Positions 1 through 4,521 are shown, counted from the stretch's first letter. The stretch: DNA of 9,558 bases from Paracoccaceae bacterium (GCA_009922885.1 RFUP01000060.1:1-9558); one strand, 5' to 3'. Notes: generated by a model from the sequence alone, not told the origin. Numbers and translations: made by a program.

Positions 1-218
1 ATGAATACAGCCGCTTTTTCGCCAATGGCGACGGAGACTGCTACCTCTTCGATCTGCCCGCCTTCGGCCTCCACCGCCTGCGCGAGGCGGGCGTTGGCCA
101 TGCCGAATGGACCCGCCACTGCACCTATTCGGACCCCGAGCGATTCTACTCCTACCGCCGCACGACGCATGCAGGCGAAGCCGATTACGGCCGATTGATC
201 TCCGTGATCCGCCTGTAA
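1..218 (+). CDS. pgeF: PgeF/YfiH family (laccase-domain, DUF152) protein, C-terminal part only
   Basis: This is the 3' end of a gene that begins before the window. The frame opens at base 3 and ends with TAA at 216-218, giving the last 71 residues. The stretch HCTYSDPERFYSYRR followed by GEADYGRLISVIRL matches the C-terminal signature of PgeF/YfiH proteins. These cytoplasmic enzymes were formerly called laccase-domain or polyphenol oxidase-like proteins. Family members are reported to limit mis-incorporation into peptidoglycan precursors, and relatives act as purine nucleoside phosphorylases/deaminases. The metal-binding His/Cys residues lie in the missing N-terminal part, so activity cannot be judged here. 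The gene reads towards the small gene at 424, 205 bp downstream. No strong terminator is seen between them; only a weak 4-bp CCCT/AGGG hairpin followed by a T-rich run lies near 257-280. The family call is firm, the exact biochemical role less so. Confidence 0.85.
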   Translation, partial: EYSRFFANGDGDCYLFDLPAFGLHRLREAGVGHAEWTRHCTYSDPERFYSYRRTTHAGEADYGRLISVIRL

Positions 219-423
219 GCCTCGCCGCGCCGCAGTTTCGTCTCAATTCCAGAAACAATTCCCCTGCTATCAAGGGCTTTTCTTTCTCCAGGCATCGAAC
301 AACCGTCCCATTGTTCCGGAAAATACACCAGTGCTGCCCCAAAGGTGCCCGATTGCGCCGCGATAAAGGTCTCATCGAAGAACGAGCGGCCCGAGCCGCC
401 AAGCCCGAGGAGGCACGAGCCAA

Positions 424-561
424 ATGAAGACCAAACGCTGGATGAAAGCCGTCATCGCAACCGCCGAAACCGAAACTTCGGTTCTGCCGTGGTCGCGGCA
501 AGCCCGTGCCGAGCGCCGTTCGGTTCCCACGGATCTGGTCAAACTGCTCCAGTCGGCCTGA
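424..561 (+). CDS. Small conserved-looking basic protein, 45 aa, unknown function
   Basis: A 45-codon frame runs from ATG 424 to TGA 559-561. It is preceded by a strong Shine-Dalgarno sequence, GAGGAGG at 407-413, 10 nt before the ATG. The product starts MKTKRWMKAVIATAETET, then has LPWSRQARAERR, and ends LVKLLQSA. The N-terminal 18 residues could form an amphipathic helix; the middle is Arg-rich after a Pro-Trp. There is no signal peptide or membrane segment. From memory, Rhodobacteraceae genomes carry similar 40-50 aa proteins (an MKTRWxKxVIATA start and a PW motif), usually annotated as hypothetical, so I think it is a real gene. It lies 243 bp upstream of the Hint-domain gene on the same strand and could share a transcript with it. 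Its function is unknown. The strong ribosome site is the best evidence visible in the sequence; family membership rests on memory. Confidence 0.6.
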   Translation: MKTKRWMKAVIATAETETSVLPWSRQARAERRSVPTDLVKLLQSA

Positions 562-697
562 GCCACGGCCCGAATCGCCGCCACCGCCCTTTAAGGCGAA
601 ATTCTGGCAGGCGTTTCCCGCCGAAACACAATCGTGGTTTCGCCAAAGCGATTGCGCGGCGCGACTGGCCTAAAGCCTTGCAAAAACACCTGAAAGT

Positions 698-726
698 TTG
701 ACAGCGCCCGCACGTGCTGCAACCTT
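698..726 (+). promoter_or_regulatory. Possible sigma-70-type promoter for the Hint-domain gene
   Basis: A perfect -35 hexamer TTGACA (698-703) is followed after 17 nt by AACCTT (721-726), which matches the -10 consensus only at A2 and T6. It sits in the non-coding gap before the gene at 804, at a sensible distance. The -35 is convincing but the -10 is poor, so this could be chance or an activator-dependent promoter. Downstream, TGTCGG (757-762) and CCGACA (769-774) form a 6-bp hairpin with a 6-nt loop in the would-be leader. Confidence 0.3.
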
Positions 727-803
727 GCCCGCATCCCAGAACCGCTCTTCTGGTGTTGTCGGTGGGGGCCGACACGGGAACGGGCACCGTCACAGGTGTT
801 TTG

Positions 804-1529
804 ATGAACGATCTTTCTATGCAGGCGCAGCCCGCTGCGGCCCGCACCTCCCGCCGCGCACCGCCCATGCGCCATGTCGAAATCGCGTGGCTCGGCCCCG
901 ATCGGCGCCCAAAATGGCGCGATGTAACGATTCCGGCACTCGCGGAATTCGAAAGCGCCTTCAACGCCTTCGCGCGTGGCACCTACCTCCAGACCCCCTC
1001 CGGCCCGCGCGCCATCGAAGACCTGCAACCGGGGCAAATGCTCACGACCGAAGCCCATGGCCCACAACCGATCCTCTGGATCGGCCAGATGCGCATGGTT
1101 CCGAACGCCCCGCTCGACCGCCCCGAACTCGGTCAGATCACCCGTCTCCTGCCCGACGCCTTCGGCCCTGAACGCCCGCAGGCCAATCTGCTCTTGGGCC
1201 CTGGCGCGCGACTGGTCGATCCGCATGCCCCCGCCAACCCGCTCACGCCCGCGCGCCTGATCCAAGACGGCCTCTCGGCCCTCGAAATCCGACCTCAACA
1301 CCCGATCGAATTCTTCCACGTCCAACTGCCCCGTCACGCGCTGATCCGCGCCGCCAATATGAGCGTCGAAAGCTACCATCCCGGCGAAGGAATTTTCGAG
1401 ACGATGGGAACGAACGCGCAGATGTTCCTGCTCTCGCTCTTCCCGCATCTGGAAACGCTACGCGACTTCGGAGCACTCTCTTGCCCGCGTCTTTCGCTCT
1501 GGGCCGACAGGTTTACCGCCGCCGCCTGA
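804..1529 (+). CDS. Hint-domain (Hedgehog/intein-like fold) protein lacking the catalytic Cys
   Basis: This encodes a 241-aa protein. I chose ATG 804 (MNDLSM) because the first 20 residues then resemble the short tail typical of this group. The Shine-Dalgarno (AGG near 794-796) is weak. In-frame codons upstream to 714 are possible but give unlikely sequence. Residues 55-95 read AFARGTYLQTPSG, then AIEDLQPGQMLTT, then GPQPILWIG. This is the N-terminal Hint block of the PF13403 type (usually CFxxGTxIxTxxG, VEdLxxGDxV, PxxWIG). Residues 168-200 carry the second block, with FFHVQLPRHALIR, VESYHPGEGIFE and then MG. The residue equivalent to the nucleophilic Cys is Ala55, so self-cleavage by the usual route is not expected. 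The C-terminal 45 residues (LFPHLETLRDFG and beyond) look specific to the subfamily. No signal peptide is seen. Such proteins are common in Rhodobacteraceae and their function is not established. Confidence 0.85.
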   Translation: MNDLSMQAQPAAARTSRRAPPMRHVEIAWLGPDRRPKWRDVTIPALAEFESAFNAFARGTYLQTPSGPRAIEDLQPGQMLTTEAHGPQPILWIGQMRMVPNAPLDRPELGQITRLLPDAFGPERPQANLLLGPGARLVDPHAPANPLTPARLIQDGLSALEIRPQHPIEFFHVQLPRHALIRAANMSVESYHPGEGIFETMGTNAQMFLLSLFPHLETLRDFGALSCPRLSLWADRFTAAA

Positions 1530-1547
1530 TGGGTTCAGAAAGGAAAT

Positions 1548-1579
1548 GCACCGTCCCGGCTCCTCCTCCGGAACGGTGC
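1548..1579 (-). terminator. Intrinsic terminator between the convergent Hint and Lrp-like genes
   Basis: GCACCGTCCCGG (1548-1559) pairs with CCGGAACGGTGC (1568-1579), giving a 12-bp stem with one C/A mismatch and an 8-nt loop. Read on the minus strand it is followed by a T-rich run (ATTTCCTTTCT, 1547 down to 1537), as expected for a terminator of the Lrp-like gene, whose stop is at 1587-1589. On the plus strand no T-tract follows, but the hairpin lies 18 nt after the Hint stop and may slow that transcript too. A smaller 5-bp hairpin (AGCGC/GCGCT, 1581-1595) covers the lrp stop codon. Confidence 0.75.
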
Positions 1580-1586
1580 CAGCGCC

Positions 1587-2087
1587 TTATGCGCTCCGGG
1601 CAAGCCGCGCTTCGAGCACGTCGAAGGGCACACCGGGATCGTCCTTGGCGCATCTGATGACCAGCGAGGTTTTCACGCTGGCAACATTCTCCGCCCGAAG
1701 CAGTTCTTCGGTCAGGAAGGTCTGGAAAGTCGAGAGATCGGGGGCGACGCATTTCAGAATGAAATCCACCTCGCCATTCAGCATGTGGCACTCGCGCACC
1801 AAAGGCCACGCCTTGCAGCGCGCCTCGAAACGGCTGAGATCGGCTTCCGCCTGGCTCTGAAGGCCGACCATCGCGAAAACCTGCACTTCGAAGCCGAGTT
1901 CCCGCGTGTCTACCTTCGCATGATAGCCGCGAATGTAGCCCGCCTCCTCCAGCGTGCGCACCCGCCGCAAGCAAGGCGGCGCGGAAATCCCCACGCGCTT
2001 CGCCAGTTCGACGTTGGTCATCCGCCCGTCGGCCTGCAATTCGGCGAGAATTTTCCGGTCAATGGGATCGAGTTTGGTTCCAGCCAT
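1587..2087 (-). CDS. Lrp/AsnC family transcriptional regulator
   Basis: This 166-aa protein is of typical length for the family. Residues 6-17 (LDPIDRKILAEL) and 24-54 (an MTNVELAKRVGIS helix, PPCLRRVRTLEEAGYI) form the N-terminal winged helix-turn-helix characteristic of Lrp/AsnC proteins. Residues 68-145 form the RAM/AsnC ligand-binding domain, with a central GEVDFILK segment at 105-112 next to the usual effector pocket. Members bind DNA as dimers or octamers and respond to amino acids. The start ATG 2087 is supported by AGGAG (2097-2101 on the plus strand) 9 nt upstream. The gene is divergent from trxB across 310 bp that hold a dyad and tandem repeats. This suggests autoregulation and perhaps control of trxB, though the ligand and targets cannot be told from sequence. 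A terminator hairpin follows the stop. Confidence 0.92.
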   Translation of the reverse strand: MAGTKLDPIDRKILAELQADGRMTNVELAKRVGISAPPCLRRVRTLEEAGYIRGYHAKVDTRELGFEVQVFAMVGLQSQAEADLSRFEARCKAWPLVRECHMLNGEVDFILKCVAPDLSTFQTFLTEELLRAENVASVKTSLVIRCAKDDPGVPFDVLEARLARSA

Positions 2088-2109
2088 GGCGTAGATCTCC
2101 TCGCGCCCG

Positions 2110-2137
2110 TCTATAGCAGAGTGCCACAGAGGCGCAA
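2110..2137 (-). promoter_or_regulatory. Putative promoter of the Lrp-like gene
   Basis: On the minus strand, TTGCGC (2137-2132) is separated by 16 nt from TATAGA (2115-2110). A start near 2103 would give a short leader containing the AGGAG ribosome site at 2101-2097. The same -35 and spacer length are seen in front of purE. Overlapping alternatives (TTGTTG with a 19-nt spacer) are weaker. Confidence 0.5.
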
Positions 2138-2139
2138 CA

Positions 2140-2161
2140 ATGTTTCAAGCGCGGGAAACAT
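2140..2161. promoter_or_regulatory. Inverted repeat ATGTTTC-N8-GAAACAT, candidate operator
   Basis: ATGTTTC (2140-2146) and GAAACAT (2155-2161) are perfect 7-bp inverted arms separated by 8 bp, about two helical turns overall. The dyad lies just upstream of the putative lrp -35, where a regulator, possibly the Lrp-like protein itself, could bind. Lrp-family sites are loosely defined dyads, so the fit is plausible but unproven. Confidence 0.35.
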
Positions 2162-2200
2162 CCTTTCAATAACTTGCGCTATCCGGATGCGTTACAAATA

Positions 2201-2267
2201 GGGGGCGCCGCCCCCTCGGCCCCTTGGGCCTCACCCCCGGGGATATTTTTAAAAGAGAAAGGAGGGG
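2201..2267. repeat. GC-rich hairpin plus CCCCGGGGATATTTTTAAAAGAGAAAGG element of Rhodobacterales type
   Basis: The element starts with a compact hairpin, GGGGGC (2201-2206)/GCCCCC (2210-2215). A second follows, GGCCC (2218-2222)/GGGCC (2226-2230). Next come CCCCCGGGG (2234-2242), the run ATATTTTTAAAA (2243-2254), then GAGAAAGGAGGGG. From memory, very similar strings (CCCCCGGGATATTT, often followed by AGA-rich sequence) recur between genes in many Rhodobacterales genomes, so I treat this as a copy of a dispersed non-coding repeat. Only one copy is in the window, so repetition cannot be shown here. Its function is unknown. Confidence 0.5.
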
Positions 2268-2286
2268 CGCCACGTCATGACGCTTG

Positions 2287-2319
2287 CCATACACATGCCA
2301 TACGCAATCCATACGCTTC
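2287..2319. repeat. Three tandem 11-bp repeats beginning CCATAC
   Basis: CCATACACATG (2287-2297), CCATACGCAAT (2298-2308) and CCATACGCTTC (2309-2319) sit head to tail with an exact 11-bp period. That is close to one DNA turn, so the CCATAC cores face the same side of the helix. They end 79 bp before the trxB start and just upstream of its candidate promoter, as expected for an array of protein-binding sites. A perfect 10-bp palindrome, CGTCATGACG, lies just before (2273-2282). Confidence 0.45.
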
Positions 2320-2328
2320 GGAAACGGG

Positions 2329-2357
2329 TTTTCCTTCGCTCCGCGAGCGCCTATATC
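2329..2357 (+). promoter_or_regulatory. Possible trxB promoter
   Basis: TTTTCC (2329-2334) is followed after 17 nt by TATATC (2352-2357), with a predicted start near 2364. Both hexamers are imperfect. The spacer holds a perfect dyad, CGCTC (2337-2341)/GAGCG (2345-2349), that a regulator could use. This is the best candidate I find in the 100 bp before the gene. Confidence 0.3.
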
Positions 2358-2397
2358 GGGGCAAGTTTACTGGATTTCTTGCGCGAGGCCCCCGCAT

Positions 2398-3339
2398 ATG
2401 ACCGACACCCGCCATACCCGCGTTCTCATCATCGGCTCCGGCCCCGCTGGTTACACAGCCGGTGTTTATGCCAGCCGCGCCATGCTTTCGCCGATTCTGG
2501 TACAAGGGATTGAGCCCGGCGGCCAGTTGACCACAACCACTGACGTGGAGAACTGGCCCGGCGACGAGAGCGTGATGGGCCCCGACCTGATGGTGCGGAT
2601 GGAAGCCCATGCCCGCGCGATGGGGTGTGAAATCGTTTCCGATATCATCGTATCGTTGGACCTCTCGAAACGGCCTTTCACCGCAAAAGGCGATAGCGGC
2701 ACGGTTTACACGGCCGATGCGGTTATTCTTGCAACCGGCGCACGGGCCAAGTGGTTGGGATTGGAGAGCGAAGAGGCCTTCAAGGGGTTCGGGGTTTCGG
2801 CCTGCGCGACCTGCGACGGATTCTTCTACCGCAATCAGGAGATCGTGGTTGTCGGTGGCGGGAATACGGCGGTGGAGGAAGCGCTGTTCCTGACGAATTT
2901 CGCCAGCAAAGTCACGCTGGTGCACCGCCGCGGCGAATTGCGGGCGGAGCGGATCATGCAGGAGCGTTTGTTCAAGCATCCGAAGATCGAGATGCTCTGG
3001 CATCATGAGTTGGCCGAAGTCGTGGGCGACGAAACGCCGAAGGGTGTGACGGGGGTGAAGCTCCGCAATGTCGAGACAGGCGCGATTACGGAAGTGCCGG
3101 CGAAGGGTGTGTTCATCGCGATTGGCCATGCGCCTGCGTCGGATCTGGTGAAGGACCAGCTCGAGCTGCACAATGGCGGCTATGTGAAGGTGGAGCCCGG
3201 TACTGCGCGCACCTCGATCCCTGGCGTCTTCGCCGCAGGCGATCTGACAGATCACGTGTATCGTCAGGCGATCACTTCGGCCGGGATGGGCTGCATGGCT
3301 GCGCTCGATGCCGAGCGCTGGCTGGCCGAGCAGGAGTGA
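2398..3339 (+). CDS. trxB: Thioredoxin-disulfide reductase
   Basis: This 313-aa protein has the normal length for low-molecular-weight thioredoxin reductase, the cytoplasmic FAD enzyme that passes electrons from NADPH to thioredoxin. Visible motifs in order are: FAD-binding GSGPAG (13-18); GGQLTTTTDVENWPG (41-55); the redox-active CATC at 136-139 followed by DG; the NADPH-binding GGGNTA (153-158); HRR (176-178), which reads the 2'-phosphate of NADPH; and the C-terminal FAD block GDLTDHVYRQAITSAG (281-296). All key residues are present. ATG 2398 is chosen because residue 1 then lies seven residues before the beta strand RVLIIGSGPAG, and GAGG (2385-2388) is 9 nt upstream. The longer in-frame reading from TTG 2284 adds unlikely sequence. 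The stop overlaps the ribosome site of the next gene, so the two are surely co-transcribed. The gene is divergent from the Lrp-like regulator. Confidence 0.97.
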   Translation: MTDTRHTRVLIIGSGPAGYTAGVYASRAMLSPILVQGIEPGGQLTTTTDVENWPGDESVMGPDLMVRMEAHARAMGCEIVSDIIVSLDLSKRPFTAKGDSGTVYTADAVILATGARAKWLGLESEEAFKGFGVSACATCDGFFYRNQEIVVVGGGNTAVEEALFLTNFASKVTLVHRRGELRAERIMQERLFKHPKIEMLWHHELAEVVGDETPKGVTGVKLRNVETGAITEVPAKGVFIAIGHAPASDLVKDQLELHNGGYVKVEPGTARTSIPGVFAAGDLTDHVYRQAITSAGMGCMAALDAERWLAEQE

Positions 3340-3341
3340 CG

Positions 3342-3680
3342 ATGGTGGAACACGACTTCAAGTCACAAAAAGACGATACATTTCAAGCGTTTGCGGAACT
3401 TTCGGCGGAAACCGATCTGCCCGGAACGGCTGATCTTGACTTCTTCTTCATTCAGGACAGCGACGAGGCCGATTGGGTGCCTTTGGCGCGTGCGCTTGAG
3501 CAGCAGGATTTCCTGTGCGATTGGGTCGATGATGATGAAGAGGCCGAAATGCCCTATCTGATTGCGACACTTTCGGACCAACCCTTGTCGGCGCAGAGCA
3601 TCTGGGCTGCCGAAGAGATTGCCACCAAGCTTGCCTTGGAGCATGGCTTCCTGCCGGATGGCTGGGGGCTGGAGGCCTGA
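3342..3680 (+). CDS. RraB-family (ribonuclease E inhibitor-like) protein
   Basis: This is a 112-aa acidic protein. The frame can also be read from GTG 3336, but ATG 3342 is preferred: AGGAG at 3332-3336 is 5 nt upstream, and the product then starts MVEHDFKSQKDDTF, like other family members. The pattern DLDFFFIQDSDEADWVPLA (31-49), a DDDEEAE stretch (63-69) and the ending EEIATKLALEHGFLPDGWG (91-109) match the RraB domain (PF06877). E. coli RraB binds RNase E and modulates which mRNAs it degrades. Whether alphaproteobacterial members act on RNase E is inferred, not known. The gene begins 3 nt after the trxB stop, with its ribosome site inside trxB, so translation is probably coupled. A terminator-like hairpin follows. 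No catalytic motif is expected or seen. Confidence 0.8.
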   Translation: MVEHDFKSQKDDTFQAFAELSAETDLPGTADLDFFFIQDSDEADWVPLARALEQQDFLCDWVDDDEEAEMPYLIATLSDQPLSAQSIWAAEEIATKLALEHGFLPDGWGLEA

Positions 3681-3685
3681 TCAAA

Positions 3686-3713
3686 CGCCCCGCCGTCCGA
3701 TACAGGCGTGGCG
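3686..3713. terminator. Hairpin between the convergent RraB-family and DUF1150 genes
   Basis: CGCCCCGCC (3686-3694) pairs with GGCGTGGCG (3705-3713) in a 9-bp stem with one C/T mismatch and a 10-nt loop. It lies 5 nt from the stop of either gene. Downstream sequence is ATTATT on the plus strand and TTTGATC on the minus strand. The T-tracts are therefore short, but the position fits a shared bidirectional terminator. Confidence 0.6.
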
Positions 3714-3718
3714 ATTAT

Positions 3719-3946
3719 TCAATGTACCGGAACGGGTGCGAGGTCGTTCTGGCGGGCCAAAACATAGGCCAGTCGCTCGTCGTGAACGAGAGCAAGCCGC
3801 TCTCCTTCCGCATTATGAACGGCGTAAACCTTCTCGGCACCTGCCACGGAAGACCGGATATCGTCCGGCAGGTCGCGCACCGCAACAGGGCGGACATAGA
3901 CGATCTGCTGCCCTACGCTTTCCAGAATTTTCTGCTTCACATTCAT
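3719..3946 (-). CDS. DUF1150 family protein
   Basis: This 75-aa protein carries the hallmarks of DUF1150 (PF06620). IVYVRPVAVRDLP is at 15-27, KVYAVHNAEGERLALV at 39-54, and the ending LAYVLARQNDLAPVPVH at 59-75. The function is unknown. In alphaproteobacteria this family is characteristically encoded directly after a small heat-shock protein gene, which is what is seen here: its ATG is 4 nt beyond the hsp20 stop, with an AGGGG ribosome site lying inside and just past the end of hsp20. It is therefore expected to share the heat-shock promoter and to be translated with Hsp20. The conserved aromatic and charged residues suggest a small soluble cytoplasmic protein, perhaps a partner of the chaperone, though that is inference from gene order. 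No membrane segment or signal peptide is seen. The hairpin at 3686-3713 ends the transcript. Confidence 0.88.
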   Translation of the reverse strand: MNVKQKILESVGQQIVYVRPVAVRDLPDDIRSSVAGAEKVYAVHNAEGERLALVHDERLAYVLARQNDLAPVPVH

Positions 3947-3950
3947 AGCG

Positions 3951-4364
3951 TTACCCCTTCTTGATCCGGATCGTCTGAACCACGGCTTCGGGCTGCACCC
4001 GCGTCAGATCGACATGCAGGAGGCCGTTTTCCATGATCGCCTCGCCAACTTCCACGCCATCCGCGAGCACGAAAGAGCGCTGGAACTGGCGCGCGGCAAT
4101 ACCGCGGTGAAGGAAGATCCGGCCATCACCATCTTCTTTTTGGCGACCACGGATCACCAATTGCCGATCCTCGACCGTGATCGCGAGATCCTCTTCCGCA
4201 AAACCCGCCACGGCCAAGGTAATGCGATAGGACCAATCAGAGGTCTGTTCGATGTTGAAAGGCGGATAGCCTTCATTGCCGGATTTCGCGGTCCGCTCCA
4301 GAAGGCGTTCCAGCTGCTCGAAACCCAGCAGATAGGGATGTGACCCCAAGGTCAATTTCGTCAT
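3951..4364 (-). CDS. Small heat-shock protein, Hsp20/IbpA family
   Basis: This 137-aa ATP-independent holdase chaperone is predicted to bind unfolding proteins in the cytoplasm. The N-terminal part (MTKLTLGSHPYLLGFEQLERLLER) is the short variable arm with the Phe/Leu-rich stretch typical of class A alphaproteobacterial Hsp20. The alpha-crystallin domain runs from PPFNIEQ (34) to about 125. It includes VAGFAEEDLAITVEDRQLVIRG (52-73), HRGIAARQFQRSFVLAD (86-102) and MENGLLHVDL (111-120). The C-terminal IxI oligomerisation motif is IRI at 132-134. ATG 4364 is chosen over upstream codons because AAGGA (4377-4373) sits 8 nt before it and the upstream 26 residues are unlike the family. The gene heads an operon with DUF1150. 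It has a heat-shock-type promoter and a leader hairpin that hides the ribosome site (see 4372-4413). Confidence 0.93.
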   Translation of the reverse strand: MTKLTLGSHPYLLGFEQLERLLERTAKSGNEGYPPFNIEQTSDWSYRITLAVAGFAEEDLAITVEDRQLVIRGRQKEDGDGRIFLHRGIAARQFQRSFVLADGVEVGEAIMENGLLHVDLTRVQPEAVVQTIRIKKG

Positions 4365-4371
4365 GTGGCGC

Positions 4372-4413
4372 GTCCTTAATCTAAGCGACCGTCCTTTTTC
4401 GGATCCCGATCCG
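4372..4413 (-). promoter_or_regulatory. Candidate ROSE-like RNA thermometer in the hsp20 leader
   Basis: In the predicted hsp20 leader RNA, GUCGCUU (4389-4383) can pair with AAGGAC (4377-4372) across the loop AGAUU, leaving one bulged G (4387). AAGGA is the Shine-Dalgarno sequence. A UCGCU anti-Shine-Dalgarno with an unpaired G facing the ribosome site is the signature of ROSE elements (UYGCU) in rhizobial hsp20-type genes. A second hairpin, CGGAU/AUCCG (4413-4409/4404-4400), lies upstream, as in multi-hairpin ROSE leaders. The pairing is seen; temperature control is inference. Confidence 0.5.
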
Positions 4414-4426
4414 GCGATCCTCTGGG

Positions 4427-4457
4427 AAATATGGGTTCGCATGTTGCGGACCGCAAG
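4427..4457 (-). promoter_or_regulatory. Heat-shock (RpoH, sigma-32-type) promoter of hsp20
   Basis: On the minus strand, CTTGCG (4457-4452) is followed after 17 nt by CCATATTT (4434-4427). This fits the alphaproteobacterial RpoH pattern (CTTG at -35, a CYTAT/CCAT-like -10). A start near 4422 would give a leader of about 58 nt. A 13-bp dyad, TTGCGG-A-CCGCAA (4444-4456), overlaps the -35 and may be an operator. Confidence 0.6.
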
Positions 4458-4461
4458 CCCT

Positions 4462-4489
4462 TTGCGAAAACTCGGAAACTTCCTATTCT
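4462..4489 (+). promoter_or_regulatory. Putative promoter of the YdcH-like gene
   Basis: TTGCGA (4462-4467) is followed after 16 nt by TATTCT (4484-4489), with a predicted start near 4496, 26 nt before ATG 4522. It is arranged back to back with the hsp20 promoter, the two -35 boxes being about 4 bp apart. Confidence 0.5.
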
Positions 4490-4521
4490 AGGCTTCGGAA
4501 AAGAGTACGGAATCACCTGCC

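Noticed and set aside
257..280. A terminator-like CCCT/AGGG hairpin with a T-rich tail after pgeF
   Set aside because: The stem is only 4 bp and the loop 7 nt; too weak to annotate with confidence.
562..803. An extra gene or small RNA in the gap before the Hint gene
   Set aside because: Open frames here lack ribosome sites and recognisable sequence. Only a weak promoter candidate and a 6-bp hairpin (757-774) are visible.
591..1448. A 285-codon minus-strand open frame opposite the Hint gene
   Set aside because: The plus strand carries clear Hint motifs in frame; the antisense product is Arg/Gly-rich and motif-free.
2201..2230. A CRISPR or insertion-sequence end in the GC-rich hairpins
   Set aside because: There is no repeat-spacer periodicity, no transposase and no flanking target duplication; the element resembles a dispersed non-coding repeat.
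2284..2397. An N-terminal extension of TrxB from TTG 2284
   Set aside because: It would run through the tandem repeats and promoter, uses a poor start codon, and adds residues not found in the family. ATG 2398 fits well.
2277..2513. A 78-codon plus-strand frame starting at ATG 2277 behind a strong AAAGGAGGGG
   Set aside because: The ribosome-site-like string belongs to the intergenic element, the spacing is long, the product has no recognisable features, and it overlaps trxB by over 100 bp in another frame.
2275..3255. A 326-codon open frame on the minus strand opposite trxB
   Set aside because: It is His/Arg-rich with no recognisable motif and mirrors a certain trxB gene; long antisense frames are common in GC-rich DNA.
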